From: Rhynchopus euleeides
Lineage: Eukaryota > Euglenozoa > Diplonemea > Diplonemida > Diplonemidae
Direction of reading: 5' to 3'
Assembly: GCA_963210315.1 (NCBI GenBank)
Contig: OY723268.1
Coordinates: 372,001 to 436,000 of the forward strand
Length of the DNA stretch: 64,000 nt
Below are positions 1 through 10,346 of the stretch, one piece after another (within the stretch, counting starts at the first letter, position 1; every line of letters starts with the position of its first letter). The notes under the pieces are model-generated. The model ran no database searches. It was given only the letters and a program-made list of their open reading frames with translations, and was not told the DNA's origin. Both the position numbers and the translations under genes were made by a program.

Positions 1-89
1 AGGGCGGACAGCTAGTGCCGGACAGGACTTCTTCTCCGACGAACAGCTTCTGGTGTTCATGGATCACGAGTGGTGAATGTTTGCGCGCG

Positions 90-2170
90 GGTGCTCCTGG
101 TGAGCTCAGGGCCCGCTGTGGCGTCGCAGGCGCAGCAGCGAGTGGTGTAGAGGTCTTCATCTAATCACGATCAGCTCCGGGAGCACAGGGCTCACTGTGG
201 AGTCGGGGAACGACCAGCTCATGATCTTCTCGTGCGGTCAGCTTCGGCCGCTGTGGAATTGCCGGCAATACAGCTGATGGTCTTCTCGTGTTCCGGGAGC
301 TCAGGGCTCACTGTGGGACTTCAGGATTTTCGGGCCAGATGCAGGTCGTCAGCACCACCTGCTTCACCCCCTTCAGCGCCATCTCCTCGGGGGGCCGACA
401 CTGCAGGGAGGCAGGTCCACAGGTCGACGCGAAGGGCCACCGCACCCGAGTGGCCCACACCCTCCGGCCGCACCGCGACGTCCACGGTGCGCCCGAAGAA
501 GTCGACACGCTTGTGAGAGCGACTTCCTCCGAGGCGACCGGTCCGCTGTTCACCCCAACCCGCACGGGTGTCAGGGGACGGTGAAGAGTGACTCGTGCAT
601 CCGCAGTGCAAAGTTAACCCCTGCTGCGGTGCAACGGCAGGTCACCGAAGGAGTCGCCGGTAGTGTTCACCTCATACCCGCCCCCTCCCGAGGGACTCGT
701 GGGTTGTTCCCATTGTGGACACGGCTGGCGCGTTTCGTGGCATCAGGTGCCGCCTCTCCTGTATCGATGCCGATGCACGGATGTCTGTGAAACCACTCGG
801 CTCAGTCTGTGAATCGCCTGTCCCGGGGACAACCCGCGCCCGCTGCACCCGGTTGAACCCCCTCGCGCTCTGCAGCACCTCAAACGCTGAATCCGGCATA
901 TGCGGCTGATACGACCGCCGGTTATCCACGCTATCACAGAGGGCGCTCGTCACCCCTGGGAGGCGAAGCCCAGCCCCCGAGGATCTCCTCCGCACTGTCC
1001 AGGTCTTGCTCCGCGAGGAACTCGCGATGCGGCGCACAGTGACGGTCGTCAGCTGCATCGCATCCTTCTCTGCGAGCATCTCTCTGGAGGAGCCGTGCTG
1101 GACCCAGAACCCTGCGAGACAGGTTGTCACCTCTCTGCGGGTCCGAATCGGAGGGGGCCCTGGGGGGTCGAGTCGCGAACGAACAGCTGATGATCTTCTC
1201 ATGCTCCGGGAGTTCGAGGGCCCACTGTGGAGTCGCGAAGCGAACAGCCCATGGTCCTCTCATGCGGTCAGCTCCGGGGGCTCAGGGCTCACGTGAAGTC
1301 GCAGGTGAAACAGCTCGTGACATACTCATGCTCCGGGGGCTCGGGGGTCCACTGAGGAGTCGCGAAGCGAACAGCCCATGGTCCTCTCATGCGGTCAGAT
1401 CCGGGAGGTCAGGGCTCACTGTGGCGAACAGGCGAACAGCTCGTGACATTCTCATGCTCCGGGAGCTCAGGGCTCACTGTGGAGTCGCAAAGCGAACAGC
1501 TCATGGTCGTCTCATGCGGTCAGCTCCGGGAGCTCAGGGCTCACTGTGGAGTCGCAGGCGAACAGCTCGTGATACTCTCATGCTCCGGGAGCTCAAGGCC
1601 CACTGTGGAGTCGCGAAGCGAACAGCTCATGGTCCTCTCCTGCGGTCAGATCCGGGAGCTCAGGGCTCACTGTGGAGTCGCAGGCGAACAGCTCGTGATA
1701 CTCTCATGCTCCGGGAGCTCAAGGCCCACTGTGGAGTCGCGAAGCGAACAGCTCATGGTCCTCTCCTGCGGTCAGATCCGGGAGCTCAGGGCTCACTGTG
1801 GAGTCGCGTAACGAGCAGCAAATGGTGCACGTCTTAATCTAATGCACATCAGCTCCTGGAGCTCAGGGCCCGCTGTGGAGTCGCAGGAAGAAACGGCTCG
1901 CGGTGCAGAGGTCTTCTTTTCCTGTGATGGGCTCCTAGGCTCAGGGCATACTAAAGAGGCACAAGGAACGGCTAGTGGTGTGTGCGGTTTTCCTGGAGCT
2001 CAGGGCTCGACTGTGAAGTCACGGAGAAAAAGCGCGGCTGGCGATGCAAAGGTCACCTGTGGAGTCACGAAAAAACAGCTGGTTGTGCTCTTGGAGCGCA
2101 AGACAGCTGCGGGGGCGCTTGTGTGGAAGTGCCTTTGTGAGGTTGCACCTGGAGCTCACGGCTCAGCTGT
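90..2170. repeat. Degenerate 63-bp minisatellite with 126-bp dimers
   Basis: Tandem copies of a roughly 63-bp unit can be followed by eye. Each contains GGAGCTCAGGGCTCACTGTG, then GAGTCGC and a version of GAACAGCTCATGGTCCTCTC. Alternate units differ in a correlated way (one has AACAGCTCGTGATACTCTC, the next AACAGCTCATGGTCCTCTC), giving a higher-order dimer. The clearest dimers start at 1561 and 1687, exactly 126 bp apart and nearly identical. Units are regular from about 1165 to 1830 and decay towards 2170. A few degenerate units also occur at 90-316, before a unique insert. Open frames across this block are by-products of the repeat and I call none of them a gene. Confidence 0.85.
317..1164. 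other. Unique segment interrupting the minisatellite
   Basis: The repeat register is lost after about 316 and resumes at about 1165. The intervening 850 bp is non-repetitive. It contains several open frames of 60-180 codons on both strands, but none gave a recognisable domain and none stands out. It could be an old insertion into the satellite, or the segment around which the satellite expanded. No TSD or terminal repeat was found. Confidence 0.4.
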
Positions 2171-2422
2171 GGCAGCAATCAAGGAACAGGTGGCCAGGTC
2201 TATTTTGGTCAGAAAAATGTTTTGTTGACCGCTTCCACCACTCCTCTGCACAAATCTCACGACCGGCTATTGTGTGTTTGTGTTGTCTGAAGTACAGAAG
2301 GTGTGGTGGAGCACGAAGAAAGGGAAACATGACAGAGGTGATGACGCCAGTCCTTTCTAGTATCGTATTTCCTCCTATACACAATGCTGCGCTGTGTTTT
2401 GGATGATATAAAAAAAAATTTT

Positions 2423-2471
2423 CCGGGGGGCTTCGCCCCCCGGACCCCCCATGTGGGGGGCTCCGCCCCCC
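2423..2471. repeat. Pair of GC-rich perfect hairpins
   Basis: Two adjacent hairpins are visible. At 2423-2443, CCGGGGGGC pairs with GCCCCCCGG around a TTC loop. At 2455-2471, GGGGGGC pairs with GCCCCCC around TCC. The intervening CCCCCC-ATGT-GGGGGG (2445-2460) allows an alternative pairing. An A-run precedes them and a run of C follows. Such GGGGGCTTCGCCCCC-type palindromes are common in some algal organelle genomes, but here the neighbourhood is nuclear. Confidence 0.7.
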
Positions 2472-3795
2472 ACGCCCCCCGCCCCCCCCCCCCCCCACCT
2501 CCCTCCCGGCCGGGGGCCGGTACGGTCGGTCGTCGGCTGCGCCCAAAGGGCGTGCGGTAGCCGACGCCCTTTTGTGCTCGCCTCCTCTCTCCCACACCTC
2601 TTCGTCCTCTTTCATGACGCGTCACCCTGCCTCCACGCTCTGACTTCTGTGACCCGCATGCCGCGTTGAGAGCAAGTCTTTCGTGTGCTGTCACCGAGAC
2701 CAGGCCACTATCTGCTCTCAGGTTGGTAGCAATGGCCTTTTACCTTATGTCAAGCCCACGTGACAAAGACTCGTGCAGCTGAGGTCCTGGCTGGTCTGTC
2801 CTGTTGTCTGGGATCCTGTTCCCCCCCGCACCCCCCCTTCCCACACATGTCTGGTGCGTCGGTCGCGGGTTTGTGGCGCATCGGTCCTTTGGCCTGCCGG
2901 GCCTCCCCCCCGCACCCCCCCTCCACACGCGAACCGGTCCCCCTTTTTCAATTGCGACCCGGTTCCCGTGTTGTGTTGCGGCCCTCCCCGCCTCGCCTCC
3001 GACAGACTCTCCCCACAGTTGACGACGTGGGCAAACGGCGCCGACATCCTCTCATCACTTACCGTATTCTCATCAGGACGGTCGGTTTCCCTGACGCCAC
3101 GACCACCAATGTGCTCCGATGCTTTTTGAAGGAGGTAGTTCATCCCCGACTCAGGCGTTTGCGGGAATGAGCTCGCCCACTTCTCCTGGAGGAGTACGCA
3201 CCACCCGGTCGTGGCGCACCCGCACCCGCTGCACACCGCACATGACGAGTTGCGGTAGCAGCCGTACCCCACACAGGTTCGAGTGGTTTGCCATGGTCCT
3301 GCTCACGACGACCTGCAGGTCACCCGTTCCTGTCGTGCACGTGCAGGCAGTGCCAGGAGGTGGTGGCCTCGTCAATCTGGCAGGGTTTGAGTTTACCGGG
3401 GCGAGGCACTCCACTCTGGGTCTGCTGTTTGTGATGTAACAAGCAGGTCTGGCGGGGTGTTCAGGGTTCGGAGTGGCCCTCCTCGTTGGCATCCGTGCAG
3501 CAGCGCTATCGCGTCCCGGAATGCCCCGTGTCACACCGGTGGGAACAGGGGCCAGCACCGCCATCTCGAGGAGGACCCGGGCCGTTCTTTGGATTCTTCA
3601 CAGTCGCAGCCTCCGGCTTGTCGTTGTCCGTCAGCGTAGCGCCCACCCAGCCTGCAGAGATCTTGCACCGTCTTCAACAGCAATTTTTGACCCGACAATT
3701 TTTGGGGCATTTTTTCACCAAAAAAAAATCACTCTGCGCGCCAAGTCGAAGACTTGTTTGGGGACTTTTGGTGTCCCCAATTTTTCAATTTTCGA
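2472..3795. other. Gene-poor spacer
   Basis: No gene is supported here. The stretch contains C-runs and two similar blocks near 2816-2845 and 2905-2940 (CCCCCCCGCACCCCCC followed by ACAC). Short open frames occur on both strands but have no recognisable motif. An A/T-rich tract lies at 3680-3800, just before the hAT insertion site. Confidence 0.5.
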
Positions 3796-3803
3796 AAAAT
3801 AAG
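3796..3803. repeat. hAT target-site duplication, left (AAAATAAG)
   Basis: The 8 bp AAAATAAG immediately before the left terminal repeat are repeated exactly at 7529-7536 after the right one. An 8-bp duplication is the hallmark of hAT transposition. Confidence 0.95.
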
Positions 3804-3867
3804 CAGGGTATAAGATAGACTTTTTTTCTGGCGCCGTTTCCCGGTTTTTCTGGTTTTGAAAATTTTT

Positions 3868-3890
3868 CGCGCGCGCCTTCGGCGCGCGCG
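3868..3890. repeat. Subterminal hairpin of the hAT element
   Basis: CGCGCGCGCC and GGCGCGCGCG form a perfect 10-bp stem around a TTC loop, 64 bp inside the left end. No equivalent was seen near the right end, so its role (transcript end, transposase site or none) is open. Confidence 0.7.
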
Positions 3891-4180
3891 ACCCGCGCAA
3901 ACCCTCCCAGAATCTGAGAGGCCCGGTGCCTGCGCGCGTCCTGTCGTACTGAGGCTGCTTGGTGGGGCAAGCGCAGCAGGTTCTACTTTTTCTTCTACGA
4001 ACTCTTAGCACAAAGACATGCACAACACAAACAACAATGCTCTAAGGGGCGGGGCAAGAGGTCAGGGGAGGGGGAAGCAGAGAGGAAGGGAGGAGGACGG
4101 GGGCGGGGGGGGCGGCGGAGTGAGCCGGCGGGGAGGGGGGGGGGGGGGGCGCACGAGCCCCGGCACCAACCGACTCAGGA
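3891..4180. other. hAT 3' non-coding region with G-runs
   Basis: This lies between the transposase stop codon and the subterminal hairpin. It holds a purine-rich stretch at 4040-4150 with runs of up to about 16 G. On the coding strand it would be a C-rich 3' untranslated region. No gene is seen. Confidence 0.6.
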
Positions 4181-7081
4181 TCACACCCACCATGGTTGTG
4201 CCAGGCTCTGCCGAACAGCAGTGGCGTGTTGCTGTGCCGCCCGCAGCTCCCCGAAGGGACAGTAGCTGAGCTTTCGTTCTTCCGATGTGAATGCGTCCAC
4301 GTACTGACGGAGCGCCGCTTCCGGAATCCCGTCCGGAGTGACACTACCCTCCATACAGATGGCCAGCGTGTTCTGCAGCTTGGCGTCGCCCATACGGTTG
4401 CTGAGCCTGTTCTTGATGATGCGGAGCTTGGAGAACATCCGCTCAGCACTACTTGTCGACAAGGGGATGGTCAGCACAATCTGCAGGAGACGCGAGGTGT
4501 GCGGGAAGGCGAGACGGTTCAGCTGATTCTTCAAGAATGCTTTGATGAGAGTGCTGAATCTGCGGCTGCGGGTATCCTCCTGTGTTTGTGCGGTCTCCTT
4601 CAGCTTCATTCGCACGTTGGCCAGCTCCAACTCCAGCAGACCCCGCTCTTCGGCCGGGAAGTACGGTGCACTCGGTTCCGTCTCCTTCTGCACCCCGTCG
4701 GCATCCTCAAATGTCATCACCTTGGGCTCGCAGAAATGATCGCAAAGTGCTTTGAGCTTCTGTGCCGCTGCTGCTGCGTTGTCGAAGTCGGGGCACCAGG
4801 GATCATACACAGAGAATGCTGCAAGCACCCCGAAGTCATCCATCAGCCCCTCGATCTCCTCCTTCAGGGTACGGAGGTAGGGCTTTGCGTACTGCTCGTG
4901 ATACTGTGCCACGAACTCCTCCGTGATGGGAGGGCAAGAAGGCCGGGCGTCATTGATCAGTATCCAGCAGGATGCGTAGGTCGGAGACAGGTCGGGTCGT
5001 TCTAACAGCTTTCCGATCTTGCATGCATAGTGTGTCGCGATGCGAGGGAGATCACCGAAACACAGGCTTGCATGCTGTATGCACCGCGAGAAGGCGCCAA
5101 GACAGTGCATCACCTCCCGCATCAGGAATAACCCGACGAGGGTGCTGCTCTCCTGGTACACCGCACGCAGGGCAACTGCCTTCTCATGATCCAGCTTGTT
5201 GATACACATGACCACCCCTTTGAGGCAGTCAGTCAGACTCTGCGCACAACGCTCATGCGAACACCAGCGGGTGTCTCCAACACTGCACAAGTCGCGCTCA
5301 CGCCAGAACCCGAAGCCATCGATCCTCTCCAAAGCGGACATGCATTCCCGAAAGCACCGGAGTTTGCCTGTGCCATTCCCAGCACCCCTGTACAGCAAGG
5401 CAAACGTGCTGGAGACAAGGTCGTAGCTTGCGCGGATGACAGGGTGGTCCTTGGCAGTGTGCATCGCAACAAGATTGAGTGCATGCGCCCGACAAGCCGC
5501 CCAGAAGGAGTACGGTGCTTTCCGTACCTTCACCTGCAACTGAACACCCTTACGACTCCCGCCCATGGTGTTGCACGAATCCGACGCAAACGCAAGCATC
5601 TTGTTCCAGAAACCGTCGCCAAGGTCGTCGAGTTGTTGAATCAAGAAATCTGTGATGTTTGTCGCAGTCTGTGATGTGTTCAGCGGAGTCATGCGCCAGA
5701 ACAGTTCGTTGGTATCAAAGGTGGTTGGGTCGATGACCCGGATCAGGATGCAAAATTGCGATTGGCGTGTCACATCCTGCGTCTCGTCCGTGATGATGGA
5801 TACGAACGGGGATCTTTCAATCTTGTGCTTCACTTCCGCCATGGCGTGGCTTGCCATCAGACCCACTACTTCGTCGTAGATTGTGTTCGAGGTGAGGTTG
5901 TGGTATGTAGCATTGAAAGACTTTACTTCTGGGGAAGTGTAGCTGTCACGCACGCGGAGGGATGCGAGGGTCGTCGTGAGGGCTTCGTTGTTGCTGCAAC
6001 AGTACTGTACGTCGTGCAGCAGGCGGCAGAGCATCTCGGTGTTCTGAAGCTGCTTCACCTTAGAGTTGACCCAGGCCCTCTGGTGAGCTGTGGAGCGGAT
6101 CTCTCCTGCAGTCCCATGTCGGCGCACCGAGTCTTCTCTTGCCAGCCACTGTGCCCACTTCTCGGTGTGCTTCTGTCTCGTTGCCTCGGTGTGCTCCTTC
6201 GCGCGGGAGGTGAAGCGGCTCTTCACCTCATTCCATGGCAGGCACCGCCCGACGAAGACACCGCGCTTGCTTGCGTCAAAGCAAGCGCGGCACGCCAGCC
6301 CCTCGGGTGTGGGTTTTGCCCACGCGTGGGATTCGCGCAGCATTCCCATCACCCGGCTGTCCCCCTGGATGTCCTCCGGGACATGCACCATCTCGCTGGC
6401 GCGGGGGAAGGGCTCGGCAGGCGCATCCAAGCCGACGGGCCCCGCGTACTGCGCCATCAACTTTGCCTCCACGTAGGCGTAGACCTCGTGCTTGTGGAGG
6501 GAAGGGTACAGGCAGTCGTTGGAGTTGCGCACGGGGGTGGTGGTGTAGCCCCTCGCGCGTTGGCGCTCATTGGCGATCGCGGCCTCCAGAGCTTCAGCTG
6601 ATCTCTCCGCATTATCATCAGCTGCCATCTCGACCTCAACTTGCCGTGCAATCGCAAGATCTGCGACGAGGGCTGGGGCCTGCTGTGTCGGGGCAGGCGC
6701 CGGCACGGCCTCGCTCTCCACCAACGGCATTTCGTCTGCCTTTGTCTTTGCCAGTTTGACGAGGCTACTCAGGGGCTTCCTCATATGAGGTGCCACCTCG
6801 TCGTCCGCGCGAGCAAGAGCATCGAATGCCTTGCACAGCGCGACAAGGTGCCTGTTTGAGGCGGCTTGGTGGTTGCTGAAGCCGCGGATCGAGCACTGGT
6901 TGCAGAGGAAGGCGTGCAAGTTGGCATATCGGTCTTGCCCGGGGTACTTGCCCGCCTTCCACTGGTCATACCCAGTGTGATACTGCGGCCCGCCCACCTC
7001 CTGCACCGTCCCCCGCACCGCCCTCTGCGATGCAAAGCCAAACGCGCCCAGCTGGGCCTGATGCGCTCTCCGCTTTGACAT
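4181..7081 (-). CDS. hAT transposase, 966 residues
   Basis: This uninterrupted frame starts at an ATG (7081) and ends with TGA, and would catalyse cut-and-paste movement of the surrounding element. A Cys/His cluster near the N-terminus (C60, C63, H71, H78) could be a DNA-binding zinc finger. The catalytic core shows D432 (ITDETQD), D501 (ASDSCNTMGG), the hAT-type C-x-x-H motif C530-RA-H533, and the RW dipeptide R605-W606 (GDTRW). E880 in STSSAERMFSKL fits the third acidic catalytic residue. The C-terminal hAT dimerisation block spans about 870-910 (KNRLSNRMGDAKLQNTLAI). The length suits full-size hAT transposases with a long N-terminal region. Assignment to the superfamily is certain because the element ends and 8-bp TSD agree; I did not assign a subfamily. 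Confidence 0.95.
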   Translation of the reverse strand: MSKRRAHQAQLGAFGFASQRAVRGTVQEVGGPQYHTGYDQWKAGKYPGQDRYANLHAFLCNQCSIRGFSNHQAASNRHLVALCKAFDALARADDEVAPHMRKPLSSLVKLAKTKADEMPLVESEAVPAPAPTQQAPALVADLAIARQVEVEMAADDNAERSAEALEAAIANERQRARGYTTTPVRNSNDCLYPSLHKHEVYAYVEAKLMAQYAGPVGLDAPAEPFPRASEMVHVPEDIQGDSRVMGMLRESHAWAKPTPEGLACRACFDASKRGVFVGRCLPWNEVKSRFTSRAKEHTEATRQKHTEKWAQWLAREDSVRRHGTAGEIRSTAHQRAWVNSKVKQLQNTEMLCRLLHDVQYCCSNNEALTTTLASLRVRDSYTSPEVKSFNATYHNLTSNTIYDEVVGLMASHAMAEVKHKIERSPFVSIITDETQDVTRQSQFCILIRVIDPTTFDTNELFWRMTPLNTSQTATNITDFLIQQLDDLGDGFWNKMLAFASDSCNTMGGSRKGVQLQVKVRKAPYSFWAACRAHALNLVAMHTAKDHPVIRASYDLVSSTFALLYRGAGNGTGKLRCFRECMSALERIDGFGFWRERDLCSVGDTRWCSHERCAQSLTDCLKGVVMCINKLDHEKAVALRAVYQESSTLVGLFLMREVMHCLGAFSRCIQHASLCFGDLPRIATHYACKIGKLLERPDLSPTYASCWILINDARPSCPPITEEFVAQYHEQYAKPYLRTLKEEIEGLMDDFGVLAAFSVYDPWCPDFDNAAAAAQKLKALCDHFCEPKVMTFEDADGVQKETEPSAPYFPAEERGLLELELANVRMKLKETAQTQEDTRSRRFSTLIKAFLKNQLNRLAFPHTSRLLQIVLTIPLSTSSAERMFSKLRIIKNRLSNRMGDAKLQNTLAICMEGSVTPDGIPEAALRQYVDAFTSEERKLSYCPFGELRAAQQHATAVRQSLAQPWWV

Positions 7082-7528
7082 ATCTTCTTACAGTATGCCT
7101 GCAGGCGCGTGGGGGTGTGGGTGTGTCGTGGGTGCCACCAGTCAGACACCTGACATGTGAAGGCTCGGTGTGATCCCTACGGAGGACGGTTCTGTGCCAG
7201 TTCTGCGGGACCATCACACAATGGAGGATCTCGAAACTTCAAAACAGAAGAGACCTGCATGACGAGGGCATCACCACCCACCGGGCCACCCGCTAGGTCC
7301 ATTTTTTCTTCTCCGCTTCTCTGCCTTCTTTGGACTATTTGAGCTCCGTGCGGATCACGATGGGGTCACTTTCTATTTTTTTCTGGCGTTTTTTCTGACT
7401 GTTTTACTGTCCCAAAGTTACAAAAAAAACGCCAAAAATGAGACCGGCCTTTTTTTTTTTCCCAGAAAACCGGGAACCGGGAAACCCTGGTTTTGAAAAC
7501 CGGAAAACCAGACCTATCTTATCCCCTG
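7082..7528. other. hAT 5' non-coding region
   Basis: This runs from the transposase ATG to the right terminus. It contains A/T-rich, subterminal-repeat-like sequence (7360-7528) and presumably the transposase promoter. No second gene is visible. Confidence 0.6.
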
Positions 7529-7536
7529 AAAATAAG
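7529..7536. repeat. hAT target-site duplication, right (AAAATAAG)
   Basis: Exact copy of 3796-3803, directly abutting the right terminal inverted repeat. Confidence 0.95.
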
Positions 7537-7622
7537 CTCACTTTGCTAAACTGGACCCAACTCCCCACACTCTTTTTTAAGCGAAAAACAGCAAATTTCG
7601 GCCGATTTTTTCTCATTTTTTC

Positions 7623-7807
7623 TTAAGCACACTCGTGTGAGCGGAAAGCGCCCCACCACAGCTGCAACCAAACGTGCTCTATACACTAACCCCACCCTTC
7701 ATCAGGCTCAGGGTGTGATCAGTTCAGGGTTTTGTGTGTAGAAGCGTCAACGCAACAAACAAAAGGAAATTCATCAGAGCGGTTGTAGCTGTGAAGTGAT
7801 AGGGCGC
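7623..7807. mobile_element. 185-bp MITE-like element, copy 1
   Basis: This starts TTAAGCACAC and ends GATAGGGCGC. By eye it is identical, base for base, to the reverse complement of 29763-29947. Internal arms GCGCCCCACCACAGCTGCAACC-like and GGTTGTAGCTGTG...GGGCGC form an imperfect inverted repeat, and a short palindrome (CACACTCGTGTG) lies near one end. It has no coding capacity. Left and right 3-bp flanks here are TTC and TTT, so the TSD is imperfect at this site. See copy 2 for the proof of insertion. Confidence 0.8.
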
Positions 7808-7846
7808 TTTTCATTTTTTTTCACCGACTTTTCCATACCCCCGATA

Positions 7847-7979
7847 TGGGCCAATTTCCATTGAAAACTAGGGGAGTACCTTGCATGGCATCAGGTTATT
7901 TTTCACGCCGAACTATCTTCCCTGCACAGACCCACCCCCCCATTACTTTCCATTTACAATTCCTAGTTGGTGAAGGGGC
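7847..7979. repeat. Left 133-bp terminal inverted repeat
   Basis: Matches the reverse complement of about 10347-10478. The two copies have diverged by only a few positions, although the internal gene is clearly broken. Confidence 0.9.
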
Positions 7980-8140
7980 TGCCCACCGGTGGACCACCAG
8001 GAGGGGGGTGAGCCATCCAGGTGGGCAGGGGGCCTGGGGGTGGGGCCTCAAAACAACTCCCTCCCACGACGTCACTCCGCTCTCGAGGACAAACAAAATC
8101 ACCTACGTACCTGAACTGCCAAACACCCCCCCCCCCTCAC

Positions 8141-10082
8141 TTACGGGTGCGCGGATCTCATGTGCTCGTCGCGCTTTACAGTGGTTTTAAAGAGCTCGAA
8201 ACAAACACAGCAACGCTTTTTCAGCACGCGCGAATGGTGACTGAGGTAGTGCTGGCTCAGTCCCTTCGGTTGTCCGTTTGCCGCACTCCTGGCATGTGAC
8301 AGTGCAGGTCTGACACGGCGCGTTGTTTTGTGGCCGATGTGCAGCATCATAATGCGCAAACAGTGCTTCTCTCGTGTGGGCAACTTTGGAGCACACAATG
8401 CAGATATGCTGCTGCACAGGCACTGTACCGGATGGCGTTGGTTCTGGCACTTCTGGCACATCCTCGCTGTTGCCCCAGGATTTGGACTTGCAGATGCATG
8501 CGAGCAGCGTTGCCTTTGGAGTGGTGTTTTCCGGGTCGCCCAGAAATTGTTGGCCCCATCGCCCCCTTTTTGTGACGTGAGATCCAAGGCCGAGGGACTC
8601 GAGTCTCCGCTGCAGTGCTGCCGTTGCTCCCTTCCAACAAGCGTTCCTCGCAGTGACACGGCGGCAAAGCTTTATCGCGCCGAACTTCAGGAGGGTCGGT
8701 TGGTCCAGCAGGCCGCACCCCTTGCCTTTGGTCCTCTGCATTTCGAAGAGCAGCAGGTCCCGTTCGGCGGTCTGCTGCGATGTCACCCTCAGGGCATGGC
8801 GTTTGGAGACGCCATTCCCCCTCTCCAGTTCCTCGTCACTCAGGGCGAGGGGGTGTGCATCTTCTGGATCAAACCAGTGGCTCATCGAATATGGATATAT
8901 GTAACACCACGCCCCTCGGATGTTCTCCCAGGTGACACCCACTCCAGGACAAACACAAGGATGTGCATTGCGATGAGCGAGAAGATGAACTCTTTCGCGC
9001 ACTTTCCCTCCTGGTGGTACTTGATGGGGATGTCGTTGTAGCGGAAATGCACAAGCATTTCCATTACAATACAGAGTAGATGCTGCACCCCTTCGTCTTG
9101 GCAATGGTGAGTAAGCGACTCAGAACATCTCTGACCTGGTTTCCCGTCATGTTGGAACACGTTGAGCTGCCAAGGACAGCCTTCTGCACGGCAGGTCCAT
9201 CAGGCAAGATCTCTGCGAGTATTGCGATGAACCCGTTTATGTCGTGCAGGGGGTGTGATCGTGTACGCTGTGGAGGTGAACACCCCTGCGTACAGGCTCT
9301 CAAACCCAGCTTCATGAAGTTCCTGGATGCTAGCCCTGTGGCAGGCGTGGAGCTGTTTCAACCAGTCATTTCGTGGTGTGGTACAAAACGCGCTCCTGTG
9401 CGAAGATGACCCCATCTTACTAAATGCCGACCACAGCTCAAGATGGTCCCCTGCTACCCTAAGCAGGCGAGCCGAAACATCACGTTCGCCTTTTCGAAAA
9501 CCCCTCTCTGCACTCTTGCGATCTGCTTCAGGAAGTTGAACGTGAACCACGTTCTGTACTCATCCTTCTGCTAATCGGCAACTGTCACCAACCGTGTTGC
9601 GAAGGCACCGTCGAAAATTCCTACGGCCAGCCTGCTCTGCTGGGTCTTCTGTGCCTGTTTCTTCTCCGCCTCGTACAGCTTCACCATAGCTGCAGTGCCG
9701 CGGGGCAGGCGTCGGCCATCTCCTTGAGCCCTGTCGGGTGGTCCTTCCCGTTGCTCTTCCGGAGGCCCAACCCGACAAACTCGATGTCTGACCCGCTATT
9801 GACACGGGCAGCGTACATCGTGCGACCCTCCTTCGCGGTCGACTTGCTGATCACCCCACCCCCCAGCTTCTCATACTTTTTGTACAGGGCAAGACTGATG
9901 ATGGGATCAGTCGACTTGATGGTAGTATCCGCCAGCTTGCCGAGAAGCTGCTTCAGGGCCATGTGGCTCAACCCATCAGCATCACGCTCGACAACATACG
10001 TGTTGATCCAAGCACGTACAAACACCGTCATGTCCACAGCGCTGGCGAGGGCCTGCGCTGCAGTACGCTTTGCCGCTGGCAT
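8141..10082 (-). pseudogene. Frameshifted gene of the TIR transposon with C2H2 zinc fingers
   Basis: Protein-like sequence continues along the minus strand but jumps frame repeatedly. It opens at an ATG at 10082 (MPAAKRTAAQALASAVDMTV) and runs about 130 codons. It then shifts near 9690 into a frame reading MVKLYEAEKKQAQKTQQ, and meets in-frame stops near 9574 and 9442. It resumes in other frames over 9550-9200, 9315-9064 and 9104-8187. The 3' part carries C2H2-like motifs: C-x2-C-x12-H-x4-H in HICIVCSKVAHTREALFAHY, a second starting CQECGKRTT and split by a frameshift near 8273, and a third, CCVCFELF...HMRSAH, ending about 8144. Fingers at the end of a transposon protein would suit DNA binding. 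No DDE triad could be recognised, so transposase function is inferred from the flanking TIRs only. Confidence 0.65.
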
Positions 10083-10346
10083 TGATTGGTGTGGCTCGTC
10101 TGGGTGGCCTGGGTGGTGATGATGGTATCTTGGGGTATCTTGGCCTGGGTGGTGATGAGGGTACGGTATCTTGGAGACTGCCTTGTGGGTTGTGCAAGGG
10201 TTGGGGGCTGGGGCGAAAATTTGCCTGGCAGAAAAGTGATCACCTTCATGAAGTAGGTTGCTCTGTCAAACTGACACAGTTTGTCAGAGTCAAGATCCCT
10301 CGAACAATGAAAATCCACGAGAACAGCCGTCGCACATGCACTTGAG

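Larger units (their letters stand above)
3804..7528 (-). mobile_element. Complete hAT-superfamily DNA transposon, 3,725 bp
   Basis: The left end CAGGGTATAAGATAG (3804-3818) and the right end, read inward, CAGGGGATAAGATAG (7528-7514) match at 14 of 15 positions as terminal inverted repeats. Perfect 8-bp TSDs (AAAATAAG) flank them. Subterminal DNA on both sides is rich in GGTTTTC/CCCGG words that are loosely shared between the ends, plausible transposase-binding repeats. The interior carries a single intact transposase gene on the minus strand. Intact ends, an intact reading frame and perfect TSDs indicate a young, possibly autonomous copy. Confidence 0.95.

Noticed and set aside
1165-1830. CRISPR array
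   Set aside because: The units are contiguous 63-bp repeats without unique spacers, in a eukaryotic context.
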